Source: Haliotis asinina (taxonomy: Eukaryota > Mollusca > Gastropoda > Lepetellida > Haliotidae). Taken from it: DNA of 64,000 nt. Below the pieces are notes generated by a model that did not search any database, was not told where the DNA came from, and was given only the letters and a program-made list of their open reading frames with translations. The DNA lies in the NCBI RefSeq assembly GCF_037392515.1, contig NC_090288.1:15047969-15111968 (forward strand), read 5' to 3'. Numbering within the stretch: position 1 is the first letter of the stretch; each line of letters opens with the position of its first letter. Below are positions 12,701 through 22,578 of the stretch, piece by piece. The translations under genes and the position numbers were made by a program.

Positions 12701-13019
12701 TTAATCATTCATAACAACAACTCATTTCTCATGACATCCTCTACAAGTTACTTTTAAAGATCTAAACCACTTATGGCGGCAGTGTAGCCCAGTGGATATA
12801 GCATCCGCTTGTCATTCCGAAGACCTGGGTTTGATTCCCCACATGGGTACAATGTGTGAAGCCCATTTCTTGTGTCACTCACTCACTCACTCACTCACTC
12901 ACCCACTCACCCACTAAATCAATGTCTGCTCTCCACAGGCGCAACTACAGGATCTGCTCGGCTGGAGAAACTACATGAAATTTGGAGCCTTTCTGATTAA
13001 TGAAGGTCGGACGTCATAG
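1953..13019 (+). CDS. NIMA-related (NEK-type) serine/threonine protein kinase, spliced gene, 12 exons
   Basis: Exons placed at 1953-2045, 2695-2970, 4554-4654, 5459-5555, 6311-6418, 7013-7126, 7735-8331, 9233-9296, 9933-9991, about 10732-10904, 12377-12461 and 12939-13019 join in phase to about 615 codons ending in TAG. Residues 1-263 form a kinase domain: glycine loop GEGSFAKV (11-18), ATP-site lysine in YALKV (35), catalytic loop HRDLKTKN (132-139), DLG in place of DFG (152-154), activation-segment GTPLYMSPE (171-179) and [19 protein letters not shown] and GTPxYMSPE are typical of NEK kinases, which act at cilia, centrosomes and in the cell cycle. Residues 264-615 are low-complexity, acidic and basic stretches ending in a probable helix ([14 protein letters not shown]). 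The subfamily (NEK11-like or another) is not resolved. Introns carry SINEs, a foldback MITE and microsatellites. The catalytic Asp and Lys are present, so activity is likely. The least certain points are the starts of exons 7 and 10. Confidence 0.85.
2380..2632 (-). mobile_element. SINE family B fragments, reverse orientation, in intron 1
   Basis: Reverse-complement landmarks: 'ccagtgatcaacttaatgag', 'aagccagcgattaacagcat', 'tcaaccaagtcagcaagcct' and 'acaagcatgggctgctgaag'. At least two overlapping partial copies. Confidence 0.5.
2695..2970 (+). CDS. NEK-type kinase exon 2 (VAIK-like lysine to alpha-E)
   Basis: Acceptor 'gttttacag' and donor 'gtgagt' bound 92 in-phase codons. They encode YALKV with the ATP-anchoring lysine, the alpha-C glutamate region ([10 protein letters not shown]), the hinge (VTEYCPRGD) and the helix leading to the catalytic loop. 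Confidence 0.85.
3385..3497. mobile_element. foldback MITE, 113 bp, in intron 2
   Basis: Two arms of about 47 bp (3385-3431 and 3451-3497) are near-perfect reverse complements, starting with 'cagggcctatattttcaaag', around a 19-bp loop. No coding capacity; a miniature inverted-repeat element or hairpin. Confidence 0.75.
4554..4654 (+). CDS. NEK-type kinase exon 3 (catalytic loop and DLG)
   Basis: Acceptor 'ttgttgtag', donor 'gtgagg'. It encodes [16 protein letters not shown] and KIGDLGIA and ends in phase 2. DLG replaces the commoner DFG; this occurs in several NEK-like kinases and keeps the metal-binding Asp. Confidence 0.85.
4858..4962 (+). mobile_element. SINE family B 3' fragment
   Basis: 'gttaatcactggattgtctg', 'gattatttatagactgctgc' and 'gggaatattgctgagt' in order, in intron 3. 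A second, weaker copy lies at about 4370-4500. Confidence 0.6.
5459..5555 (+). CDS. NEK-type kinase exon 4 (activation segment)
   Basis: Acceptor 'gtttgcag', donor 'gtgagg'. One base completes the codon split by the preceding intron, then 32 codons encode the activation loop with [12 protein letters not shown]. Confidence 0.85.
5930..5996 (+). mobile_element. SINE 3' tail fragment with CACT repeats
   Basis: 'cgcgatatagctggaatatt' followed by 'aaactcactcactcactcac', the shared abalone SINE tail, in intron 4. Confidence 0.6.
6311..6418 (+). CDS. NEK-type kinase exon 5 (alpha-F, ADIWSMGC)
   Basis: Acceptor 'gtttgtag', donor 'gtcaga', 36 codons in phase 0. [16 protein letters not shown] matches kinase subdomain IX. 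Confidence 0.85.
6720..6783 (+). repeat. (GAT)n microsatellite
   Basis: About twenty ATG/GAT triplets with a few substitutions, in intron 5. It opens a chance poly-Asp reading frame that should not be taken for a gene. Confidence 0.9.
7013..7126 (+). CDS. NEK-type kinase exon 6 (end of kinase domain)
   Basis: Acceptor 'cttgtgcag', donor 'gtggga', 38 codons. [14 protein letters not shown] carries the conserved arginine of subdomain XI and closes the kinase domain. Confidence 0.85.
7735..8331 (+). CDS. NEK-type kinase exon 7 (large C-terminal exon)
   Basis: About 199 codons rich in Ser, Arg and Asp, with donor 'gtaaat' after 8331. The acceptor used here is 'ctgtccccag' before 7735, which keeps phase 0. 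A second acceptor (ttttag before 7710) would read a different frame that looks protein-like for some 33 codons and then meets TAG near 7810. One acceptor may give a truncated isoform, or one base may be wrong in this stretch. No known domain is recognised. Confidence 0.65.
9233..9296 (+). CDS. NEK-type kinase exon 8 (lysine-rich)
   Basis: Acceptor 'cctttag', donor 'gtttgt'. 64 bases ending in phase 1 encode a basic stretch ([10 protein letters not shown]) that could act as a nuclear localisation signal. Confidence 0.65.
9700..9885 (+). mobile_element. SINE family B copy in intron 8
   Basis: 'gggtcgggtggttaggcttg', 'cagacttggtcagacatctg', 'gttaatcacaggagtg' and 'cttgaatattgcttagtgtg' in order, ending in a (CAAA)-type tail. 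Confidence 0.65.
9933..9991 (+). CDS. NEK-type kinase exon 9
   Basis: Acceptor 'ttatttcag', donor 'gtgaat'. The first two bases complete the codon from exon 8, then 19 codons ([13 protein letters not shown]) return the frame to phase 0. Confidence 0.65.
10732..10904 (+). CDS. NEK-type kinase exon 10 (start approximate)
   Basis: In-frame coding ends at a strong donor (gggag/gtgagt) after 10904 in phase 2, matching the phase of the next exon. The acceptor is ambiguous: AG at 10731 is preferred for its upstream pyrimidines, but 10735, 10747 and 10771 also fit the phase. The last 45 bases and the donor are the founder copy of the adjoining 71-bp minisatellite. Confidence 0.6.
10845..11741 (+). 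repeat. 71-bp minisatellite made from the end of exon 10 plus its splice donor, about 13 copies
   Basis: The string 'ctgtctaagagtctgggtgg' recurs every 71 bp from 10858 to 11710. Each complete unit also repeats 'gaatatcgggaggtgagtta', the exon 10 end and 5' splice donor, so about twelve potential donors lie in tandem. The copies differ by a few substitutions. 71 is not a multiple of 3, so the array does not extend an open frame. Confidence 0.9.
12377..12461 (+). CDS. NEK-type kinase exon 11
   Basis: Acceptor 'gtttcag', donor 'gtaaga'. One base completes the split codon, then 28 codons encode a probable amphipathic helix ([18 protein letters not shown]). Confidence 0.75.
12776..12915 (+). mobile_element. 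tRNA-derived SINE (family A), intron 11
   Basis: Box A-like 'tagcccagtggatatagc', box B-like 'gggtttgattccccac', body 'tgtgaagcccatttct' and a CACT tail. A pol III SINE of abalone type. Confidence 0.75.
12939..13019 (+). CDS. NEK-type kinase exon 12 (last coding exon, stop)
   Basis: Acceptor 'tctccacag' then 26 codons ([16 protein letters not shown]...) and TAG at 13017-13019. It joins exon 11 in phase 0 and continues the helical region. The 3' UTR presumably follows; AATAAA-like strings occur near 13699 and 13937. Confidence 0.75.
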   Translation, partial: AQLQDLLGWRNYMKFGAFLINEGRTS

Positions 13020-14694
13020 ACAGTATACACTGATATAGGTTCATGTTTTCACATCGTTGCTATAGGCATGACCAAAGCAACGTGATTATCAAAGACACTG
13101 TACAGTGGAGGGTGATGTTTGGTGTTGAACAAACAGATGCTCAGTGCCTGGGCACTTATTAGAGGAAATACGGTTCTCTGAGAGTGTGGGTTCAATTCAT
13201 CACAGTCATGGATGTAAAACAGTACTAGAATGTGTACTTTTAAAGCGTCTTCTCGTCAACCTGAAGACTCTGGTTCAGTTCCTCTCTTGGTTACTCCAGT
13301 TATTGCTGGAGTATTGCAAATACCACACTCCCTCACTCAGTCTTAGCTTTTCATGGATACAATGGAAGTGTATGAAACATTAATAACTGATCTACCTGGC
13401 AATCTACATGATTATATCTTGGATTAGCATTCAAGAAGTTGGTGAGTAGTCATGATTACATGCAACTCTGTGAAGAACAGGTTCTGTATTTTTGGCCAGT
13501 TTGATGTAAATCTTTGAAGGCCATTTAGAAGTGGATGGCATAACAAAAGCCAGATTGATGGAGGACAACTTCTTTATTGTGGATAAATGTTTTGGAGCAT
13601 ATGCTTGCTCCTTCATCAGGTGAATAAAAAAGTAACATCCACAAATCTGGCTTTTCTCAGGTTGATGTTGATTTTTACACTGTTATCAAGGTGGAGTTAA
13701 TAAAATGACAAATTGATTTCTTTCCAGAAAGTTGAAATTTTTCTGAGAGTGTAATGAAATGTCTATCTATCATGATCGATATTTGTAAGTCAGCTGCCGA
13801 GGTACTCCACAGATGATCCCTGCTAATACTGATTAATTGTGAATAGTTAACTGCAAAACAGCTGAATTTACCTGTAGATAAACTGAACCATTGTTTGTTT
13901 ATTTTTGTGAAAATGAATGGGTTTGGAATGATACTTTTAATAAAAGCAGAACTGAAGTTTTGTCAGTCTTTCATTGTGATGATACAGATACAGAAGCTGG
14001 TCACTTTAAGTGATGACAAGCTGAGAAGGATGCGGATATAGAATCAAGAACTATATGTATAGAGAAATGTCAAAAAGAACATACTTGCGTGGGTAAAACC
14101 GGATGATGGGGAGGAAGTCGACGGATGAAACCTTTACTGCTTCAGCGAAAGAGGAATAGTTGATATCCTAAGGTTAAACTCTGTTCAAAAATGACACTTA
14201 AGATAATCATTTTAAATGTTGGCCTTTAGAATGTCTTATCCCTGACCATAAGTGTTGGTGTACAATGATGATTTTGTTAAGCGTCCAATGCATACTCTCT
14301 AAAACAGATTAACATACTGGTCATTAAAATTTGTGTTCATTTGCTTTGATCTGTTAAAGCTTTGGGTGCTACAGGATATTTACTGTTTTAATTTATAATG
14401 TAAAAATTAATATTGATATTGTAATTAAATGTTCAAGATCACTGTACTTATAACAATGCTCATTCTGTTGACCATATAGCTGGAATATTGTTGAATGTGT
14501 CGTTAAACAACAAACAAAGCATGTACATTTGTGTTTGGGAGCTTATATTAGTCTGCACTGAAAGTTTTCTTGGCACTAGCTGGCTGAAATATCATATGTC
14601 TGTTTAGCATGAATACCAAACACAGCCACAGTATGTATATTCCTACTTGACCAAACCTTGTATTTTCTTCGTAATCCTGAATACCATTGGATGG
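13020..14694. other. 3' flank of the kinase gene, no other gene
   Basis: AT-rich. Contains the hammerhead-like fragment near 13,600 and a SINE tail fragment at 14470-14515 ('catatagctggaatattg', 'aaacaacaaacaaag'). No supported reading frame. Confidence 0.45.
13565..13620 (-). ncRNA. degenerate hammerhead-ribozyme-like motif
   Basis: On the minus strand: CTGATGA (13613-13619), stem GGAGC/GCTCC with loop, then AAAAC where GAAAC is expected. The rest resembles the motif at 26671-26740, including a shared 'ataaagaag' segment. Hammerheads are known from terminal repeats of Penelope-like retroelements. The G-to-A change in the GAAA core suggests this copy is dead. Confidence 0.4.
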
Positions 14695-14845
14695 TGGGGT
14701 AGCCTAGTGGTTAAAGTGTTCGCTTGTCATGCGGAATATCTGGGTTGGATTCTAAACATGAGTACAGTGTGTGAAACATTTTTCTAGTGCGCTGCAATGA
14801 AACTTCCCAAAAGCGACATAAAACTAAACTCACTCAGTCTGAGTA
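14695..14845 (+). mobile_element. tRNA-derived SINE (family A)
   Basis: 'tagcctagtggttaaagtgt' (box A), a degraded box B 'gggttggattc', 'gtacagtgtgtgaaac' and tail 'ataaaactaaactcactca'. Confidence 0.75.
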
Positions 14846-15730
14846 CCAGGCTAGGTGACAACAAGTGCCAGCACATTATGGTATACTACACCTGAGGTTT
14901 GAATCACTGACTTTCTGCGGTCAGGGCTGAATCTAAAAAATTGGGTGCCATTCATGACAATACCGTTATACAGTGAGTCCTCTATATACCACCACTATCA
15001 TTGGAGTCTGTGGCCCCGAACCCATGCTATTGAAAAAATGCTATACAGATAAGCAATGGGTGAAGATCAACACATTACATACAAGTATCTAATGGAGTAT
15101 AATTAGCTCACATTTACCTTAACATGACTGTAGACCTATCTATGTATACATGCACAGACCTAAATGAAATAATTTAGCAATGAAGCAATGTATTATTTTT
15201 AAAACTGAATGCTATGTTTTGAAAAAAAATGTGAATATTCCCTTTTCAGAGAGAGACATATGGTCGTACGTCCGATCTTAATGAGTGCATTGATCCATGG
15301 TTTATAAAGTCTGATGGACCATCTAACTAAAGTAATGTGATGGCTGAATTATTATTTATTTTTAACATTATTTGAAATTTATATAGCACCACATATCCAT
15401 GCACTAGTACATGCTCAAGGCACTGATATGTTTTCTCTCAATCATTGGATGTCAATCTCAGTGGCACATCTTATTAAAAATCTCAACTTCCTGGGGAACA
15501 GCCAACCCATACTGCCACAGAGTTTTTGCTGATTTCCAGTCATTAGTAAGTGCTGTGACAGCTCTAAAACTTTTTTTTTTAGAAAGTGTACAAAAGTGAG
15601 CTTAGTATCGGGTACTTGCTGTATACAGAAAGAAAACACTTAGTATGATGCCTCTACTCTCTGCATGATATTGCCATGGTTTTCATTTGTTTCACTGTTT
15701 ACTGTATGATCTAAATTCTGTCCATGTGAG

Positions 15731-15890
15731 TGGGGATGGTCTAGCCTAGTGGTTTAAGTATATCATCATGCGTTATAAGTTTGATTCCCCACATAAGTAC
15801 AATGTGTGAAGCCCATTTTTGGTGTCCCTTGCCATGATATTTGCTGAAATATTGCTAGAAGCATCATAAAACTAAACTCACTCACTCACT
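15731..15890 (+). mobile_element. tRNA-derived SINE (family A)
   Basis: 'tagcctagtggtttaag', 'gtttgattccccacataag', 'gtgtgaagcccatttttgg' and a CACT tail. Confidence 0.75.
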
Positions 15891-16160
15891 GTACATGTCA
15901 TCTGTGTGAAAAGAGTAGAGTTATTATAATAGTGTTGGGTATCAGAGAAAACAGTATGGTTCATTACAATATAGAACAAACTTATGGGATGACAACTTCT
16001 ATTACTCTTGAATGCAACAATACAGATTCTTTTAAAGTTGTCAGGCTGTGTATTGATTCTTGTGACCTTGTCAGTTGAGAATTAAACACTTGAATGTGAA
16101 TTATTTCGTATTTTTTTAACCCTGTGGCTTTATGTATGGTTTTGCCTTATATTGTGAAAA

Positions 16161-16366
16161 TCTGGGTTAGACTTGGCCTTTGTTAATCTATGCTTGTAGT
16201 AAGAGGCGACTGACTGGATCCGGTGGTCAGGCTCACTGACTTGGCTGACTTGTACCCCATTTGGTGCTCATGTTATTGATCACTGGATTGTCTTGTTCAG
16301 ACTTCATTGTCTACAGACTGCTGCAGTATAGCTGGAATATTGCTAAGTGTGGTGTCTGACAACAAA
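16161..16366 (+). mobile_element. SINE family B copy
   Basis: 'gatccggtggtcaggctcac', 'gatcactggattgtcttg', 'tacagactgctgcagtatag' and 'tggaatattgctaagtgtgg' in order. Confidence 0.7.
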
Positions 16367-16755
16367 GTTCATCATCATCTATATATGTATACGTATTTTG
16401 ATCCACTATCAACATGTTTTGAAATGCTGAATGTGATTTTTAAGATATTGTTTTATTGTTCAGAAAAATTTGCTCAAACATAATATATTTCATAATGTTT
16501 TGTTGTTTTATGTTCTAGCACATTTGTCCATTTTGTATTTCCGGAAGATGATCTAAAGTTTTCATTTTTCTTATAAACAACATAAACATTAACATAAGGT
16601 GTACATTAACAAGACCTTTTTAGTTTATTTAGCTTAATGTATGCTTATGCTCAATAAAAAAACAAACTGTTATATATTTTAACAATTTATGCAAAATTGT
16701 TTGTATTGTTATTGAAATGTGTTATTGTGATCATTGTCTATATCTGACTTCACGA

Positions 16756-16921
16756 ACATGGGGTAGATTAGTGGTTAAAGTATTTGTTTTTCATGTCAAC
16801 GACTGGAGTTCCTTTCCATGCATGGACATAATGTATGAAACCCATTTCTGGCTCCACCCGTCCTAGTATTGCTGGAATACTTCTGAAAGCGGCATAAAAT
16901 CATAATCGCTCACTCACTCAT
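16756..16921 (+). mobile_element. tRNA-derived SINE (family A), degenerate
   Basis: 'gattagtggttaaagtattt', 'atgtatgaaacccatttctg' and 'gcggcataaaatc' with a CACTCA tail. Confidence 0.65.
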
Positions 16922-16984
16922 TGATTTCACACCCTAACACTGACACCCGTACCCACGCTTTGTCTGGGTTATACGGTAGTAAGG

Positions 16985-17160
16985 ACTTGTGTTACAACTG
17001 ATCTTCAGCAACCCGTGGTTGTCTTAACAGTCAACTAACAGGATCGGATGGTCAGGCTCACTGACTTGGTTGACACATGTATCATAACACAATTGCACTG
17101 ATCAATGCTCATGTTGTTGATCACTGGATCGTCTGGTCAAGACAATATTTACATAGTTCT
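16985..17160 (+). mobile_element. SINE family B copy, 3' truncated
   Basis: 'aacaggatcggatggtcagg', 'ctgacttggttgacacatgt', 'gatcactggatcgtctggtc'; the 'ctggaatattgctga' end is missing. Confidence 0.65.
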
Positions 17161-17169
17161 GCTATATGG

Positions 17170-18240
17170 AACTTCGTGGTAAGAATAATTAGAAGAAATA
17201 CGGTAACAAGTAGGTCTGTAGGTCATTGATGCTTATGTCACATGTGGTATGTTCAATGATGTCTTGTCATACCACATAGCCTGTGGTACTAGTGTAAACG
17301 CACCTGTCATAACACCGTGGAAATATACACCGGTAGTTGGAATTTGGAAACTCGCGCTTTATATCGGTAAGTCTGTGCTCCACAATGGGGTATTTGTTCG
17401 ACTGCAATTGAACACTTTGTGTTGTAAATATAATCTATATTCCATATTGAAATAAAATATTTTTATTGGTGAGGGTATTGTTTATATTCGGTGTAATATT
17501 GGCAACAATCAAACAATGATACGATTGCTTGCTTGTATAGAAATATTTCAAGAATTGTGTTTGAAGAAGATTGTTGGTGGGACGACCCACTGATTCAGCA
17601 GCATTCGCCCATTATGTTAACAAATCGGGTTTAATTCTCTGCATAGGTGTTAATAATAAATCCCATTTCTGGTAACACCAGCATAAGTTCTCTGTCTTCA
17701 CAAGCAAATAATAAGGTCACGAATAAGGCCGTTCATGCTCCAAACGCACACGTCACGGACACAGATACCCAGTTAACCCAAGTTGCCTGTGAGGGGTTAA
17801 TATATTTATATGTACTTTTACCATGGTATGAAACTCACATAAATTCAGGAAGACAGCAAGGCAGGTTAGGTGTAAAACCTGCCATCCCTAATTTACCTGC
17901 CCATAAAATACCTTCACATACAACATGTCTAGATTTTAACCGTCGGGGACAGGTGAATTTGAGAATCTGGCTGAAAACAACCCGTCCCGGCGGCCGGACA
18001 GGCTGGTATTTCGGACGCTGCTTCTTCCGGGTACCCCTTTACTGCTGGGCGAACAATGTCTCATCCATGCTTTGCTGTGCATAGGAAGGACAGAAGTCCT
18101 AGAAACTCACAAGAGTCAAGTTGTCAAAGACGGTCATCCGTCCAGTTGCTTCCTGCACAAGATCACACACCACCACAAATGCATGATTCCTACTGTCTCG
18201 GGTAGAGGATTGTCCGCATAAAACTACACAACAGTTTACT
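17170..18240. other. no gene recognised
   Basis: An open stretch at 17647-18084 (145 codons) has no recognisable domain and no splice or homology support. I treat it as chance. Confidence 0.4.
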
Positions 18241-18393
18241 GCAAAGGTCGGTTAAGTGGTTAAGGCGTTCGCTACTCAAGCCAAAGACGAGGGTTCGATT
18301 ACCCACATGTGTGGAGTTCATTTCTGGTGTTCCCCGTCGTGATATTGCTGAAATATTGCTTAAAGCAGCGTAAAACTAAACTCACCCATTCAA
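18241..18393 (+). mobile_element. tRNA-derived SINE (family A)
   Basis: 'taagtggttaaggcgttcgc' (box A), 'gagggttcgattacccac' (box B), 'gatattgctgaaatattgct' and 'gcgtaaaactaaactcac'. Confidence 0.8.
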
Positions 18394-18770
18394 GCAGACG
18401 ACATTTACTGCTGTGCTTGGCGGAGTGTGTAGCCTCTATGAAAAGCGGACCCAAATGTAAAGAATTCAGGTTTTGAATGAAAGTAAATCCTCAGATTTGC
18501 TTCCAGGTGACATACAGGTGCCTATGGGTTTATATATATCTCGATGATTTTGATTAGACATCAGCTTTCTTTTTTAATGTTTTGTTTCAGAGGAGACCAT
18601 GTTTTTTCATTGAGTATGGGGTGACCCAAACAATCTGAGTTGTCAGAGAGGTCAAAGAATCTTTGCGAGATGGGTGAATGAAACGTAATGTGGTTGTTCC
18701 TCTTGTCGCACATTTTCTGCTCATGTTAATTTAGAAGATCACGTCGTTCCCTGGGTCCGAACTAAGAATG

Positions 18771-18933
18771 GCAGTGGGGTAGCCTGGTGGTTAAGGTGTT
18801 CGCTCGTCACTCTGAAGATCTGGCTTTGATTCCCCACATGGGTACAATGTATGAAGCCCACACATTGTCGGAATATTACTGGAATGTTGATAAAAGCAGC
18901 TTAAAACCAAACTCACTCACTCACTCACTCACG
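18771..18933 (+). mobile_element. tRNA-derived SINE (family A)
   Basis: 'tagcctggtggttaaggtgt', 'ctttgattccccacatggg', 'acaatgtatgaagccc' and a long CACT tail. A family B copy follows directly. Confidence 0.8.
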
Positions 18934-18939
18934 CAGAAG

Positions 18940-19172
18940 GTATGGATCTGTATAGATCCGTGTCTTCGCCAACTCATGCTTGTAAGAGGCAACGAACGCG
19001 ATCGGCTGCGCAGGCTCGCTGATTTGGTTGACACATGACACCGTATCCCATTGGCGTATATTGATACTCATGTTGCTGATCACTGGACTGTCTGGTCCAG
19101 ACTCGACTATTTACAGACCGCCGCGATATAGCTGGAATACTGCTGAGTGCGGCATTGAACAACATACAAAAC
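18940..19172 (+). mobile_element. SINE family B copy, well preserved
   Basis: 'gcgatcggctgcgcaggctc', 'gatttggttgacacatgaca', 'gatcactggactgtctggtc', 'ttacagaccgccgcgatata' and 'tggaatactgctgagtgcgg' in order. The best preserved family B copy in the window. Confidence 0.8.
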
Positions 19173-21050
19173 CAAATGAGGCTAGGGGCACAACTGCGTG
19201 TCTCGCTTAGGAACAGTGTTAATGTTAGAAAGACATACATGTGTTTATTACCCATGTAGTACTTTGTAAAGGGATTTCATAACAAAGTAACCTTCGAATG
19301 ATTTGATTGACTAATACGTGAACTTTGACATTATTAGTACTAGTTACAGTTACAGTTCAACTTGGTTCTGCCTTTGCTTGTCTGAAGTTGTCGCAGCGCA
19401 CTTTGAGTCTATAACCAGACCGCAAGCGAGACGTCTGTCAGCTAAAAATTGATATTAACGCTTAGCTTTTTTCAAGACGTTTGAGATAGAAAAAGAGAAC
19501 TGAGACAACTGAGACAGAAGAGAGAGCTTCATCTGCAAATTATTGGACTTTGAGATAGATATAAACCTGCTCTCGTTTTTTCGTGACCGCCTTTCCATTC
19601 AAACACTATGACAGTGTTCTTTGAAATGTATTTATAGTAGAGCATATAACCCACTTTTCAGCCACCCACACCAACTACAATCGATATCTGTTTGGGTAAA
19701 TCCAACTCCAAATCTTTATCACACATTTATTTCAACGTAACTTTACACTCGTGGAACTTCACACGGAAAACCAAAACAAAATGAACACGGTTTGTTCAGT
19801 AACTTTTACATTTCAATATATGCCTATCAATATTTTCATTCAGATTTTTTCACATCTTCTGAGAGCATGTAAAAGGAGATCACTTCTCTGGAATTAAATA
19901 AAATTTCTTTTTCAGTGTGATTACAAGCATTATTTTCAATCCTGTGATAGCTCAGGTTTCTGTTATAAAAAAACAAAACAAATACAAAACAATCTAAATA
20001 AGTACACAAACACGTCTTGTAGGTAAGAAAAACGTTCGTCTTTGCATAGGTCCATAGATAGAGTAACAAATATGGCGTCGCCGTAAATGTTTAAGATTTG
20101 GCCAAAACCTACGGACAACTGCATGGTTTGGAGAGTGCATATTATCAGGCCATTGAATACCTACGTTGTCAGGGCTGCACAGGGAGTTTCTAATAAAAAA
20201 CATCAAAAGATGAGCGGAGCTCTTGTATCTCGATCACCGCCACTGTGCCGTGTCCACCTTTTCTCTCCTAAAGTTTGTGACAAAGCTTGGGTGCTGTCAA
20301 CGTTGCTGTACGAGTAATTAATAAACGAATTTAAAAAGTGAGTTTTCGCGGTCTTGGGCGATATCTCATGAATTTGGCGTAGAATTTCGGAGCTAGCTGT
20401 TTTCGGTGAGTCGTGGCGTTTATAACTTTTGAAATAATGGTCCGATTGTGACCATTTATAGCCCATTGTGTAGGAAAATCATCCAGCTTTCGATCTGCAG
20501 GCTTAAAATATTGTAGTAGTGAAATCTAACTTTGACTGAGGCGGGGGTGGTTACAACCCTTATCTTTTTTGCGGTACTAGGGTAGTGTACACGTTTTTAA
20601 CATGCCCCCACAGCCTGGTTCCCTGGGTCTGATACGCCTGCGCTAACGCTCCGACACTGACCCAGGCAACCACTGTCGCATGGCGGCAGTTCTTGTGGTG
20701 ACGTACACTTTGCCACAGTATCGATGAAAATACTATGAAAAACTCCTACCCCACCGTCCTCGGATATTTCTATAGCAAATGTGTGGCGCGTATCCCTGCG
20801 GTGGATGCCGCCATGTCGGAACGTTAGCACAGGTGCATTAGACAGTGGCTCATGGTTAGAACAAGGACGTCATTGCCGTCAGGGAGACAAGTGTTCCGGG
20901 ATAAATCATCGCTCTTAACTGATGCTATGAGATTTCTGCATATATATGTATTTGAAGAAACTTCCATCGGTTTAAGGTAATTCTATTTGCATACTTTGTT
21001 TCTGTATACTGTTAAATTACATAACAGAATGTTAGCCAAGGATTTTAGGT
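19173..21050. other. intergenic, no gene supported
   Basis: Short frames only. Around 20030-20290 base composition is less AT-rich, and a YY1-like GCCAT with purine-rich flank appears on the minus strand. That could be a promoter, but I cannot support one. Confidence 0.35.
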
Positions 21051-21059
21051 AATTTGACA

Positions 21060-22110
21060 AACCTTTTATTAAACTACAGATGTGGTATACAAGCATTCTG
21101 TTAAACTGACGGAGGGTTGAAAGTATAGATGGAAGGATGGACTGTCGTGTGCATGTGCTTGTGTAGACACCGAATTTAAGTGGGCTTGTGGAGAGACAGA
21201 TTACCCGACATATAAAACAACAAGGGTTTTGTCTATACCATAATATTCAGATTTGATTAAACATCCTGATAATAAGCACTGATATCGTCTAATTGTGTTG
21301 CAGTTCCAGCATCAGTGTCAATTGTTGGTGTCTTTTACGACTAGCTCTTGTGGATAATGTGTCATATTTTATCAAACCGTTTTGTGATAAGGATTCATGA
21401 AGCTTAATGACCTGATACGTGCTATCAGGGTTTTTGAACTCGTTATATGTAAGTTTAAGACAATATGAGGTGCGCGGTATGTTAACGCTTATTCTTATAC
21501 AGTGGAAGCTGTCAAAACCGGCATCGGTCCAATTCGGCAAGGTGTCAACAACAGCATAAAATCTCAGTCCCGCCTGTGGCTTGAACATTTATAATCAGCT
21601 CTACAATCCGGCACGTTGTCTAAACTGGATTATTTCTTCAGTCCCTATGAGTGCCGGTTGTGACAGCTTCCACTGTACTATGGTATGGTCTGTGATCAGC
21701 TACGGAGCATCTGTATGGTGTAATCGTGATGTATCTACAATTAAGGCAGCTCAGCACAGAGCTCTTATCATTTTCTTCGGGGTGGGTAAACAAGCACCGA
21801 ATATTGCTGTTAATGGGGACACAGGGTGGATCCCTCCTTTGATCCACAATAGTGCTTTATAGTGCTATACTAAATATATCTGTAGAGATATGCAGGATTC
21901 CGTAATGAACAAGAATGGTAAAAAAATCCAAGGACGGTTATGGAAAGACAATGAAATTAATAGTATAATACTAGTAATAAAACATAGTATAATATAATGG
22001 TAATTCCCGCACTAAAAAGTCTTTGAAAGATTTTACTTGTGGTGAAAATTATGTGGGGACTTTTATGGCCCGGAGTTACAGTTCCGCCTTTGCAAAATTT
22101 AGGTGTGGCC
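21060..22110 (+). repeat. interspersed repeat block A, containing a LINE C-terminal fragment
   Basis: It shares an ordered set of strings with 56855-57785: 'gaagcattctgttaaactga' (as 'caagcattc...' here), 'aagtttaagacaatatgagg', and a LINE tail at 21700-21860 whose translation reads TIKAAQHRAL, VGKQAPN and NGDTGWIPP. These match C-terminal ends of non-LTR retrotransposon ORF2s. Decayed. Confidence 0.6.
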
Positions 22111-22190
22111 TCTGACCTATTATGTCCTCCAAGTCGGAAATGTACCACTTGAGTTTTCTTCTGATTTACCGTAAGTCTCCACCTTGAACA

Positions 22191-22412
22191 TCACTTATTA
22201 ACACAGTTTAACATTTGTTGCAGGCTAGACTCATTTGGAGCAATTAGTCCGATGACAGTAGCATATAGTAAAATGCTGAGCTGAGAGTTATCTATTTCTA
22301 TACCACAGTTCAAGTCATTGATTTCCACTACTAAGTCCTTAATATAAACAGAGAAGAGAGTGGGTGACAAAAACACATTTTGCATTCCCGCATTTTGCAC
22401 GTGCAATAGCAC
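22191..22412 (-). pseudogene. LINE reverse transcriptase fragment
   Basis: Translation contains LSPTLFSVYIKDLV and LLYATVIGLI. The latter sits where non-LTR reverse transcriptases have YADDI, so the catalytic dyad is lost. It belongs with the endonuclease fragment at 23893-24339; the DNA between them is mostly missing apart from the Tc1 insertion. Confidence 0.65.
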
Positions 22413-22578
22413 ACTCGACCTCTTTGAGCGTGGTGGGTGAATCTGGGTCAGTAGTATTGTTTAGTTGATCTGTGACCCAGTCAAGGTGACCTGCATCGAA
22501 ACAAGGTGATACACTGTCGTCGAAGAGTGAAGATTAATCCTGTTGCTAACGGATAGGACAGTGTTGTGATCAGTTATA

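Noticed and set aside
12878..12915. CACT repeats as a possible CRISPR-like or regulatory array
   Set aside because: They are the simple-sequence tails of abalone SINEs and recur after every copy.
17647..18084. 145-codon open reading frame
   Set aside because: No recognisable domain, unlike protein in composition, no promoter or splice signals that tie it to a gene; lies in SINE-rich intergenic DNA.
19994..20466. overlapping minus-strand frames suggesting a first exon near a YY1-like site
   Set aside because: Only a short motif supports it; no consistent coding frame with splice sites could be traced.
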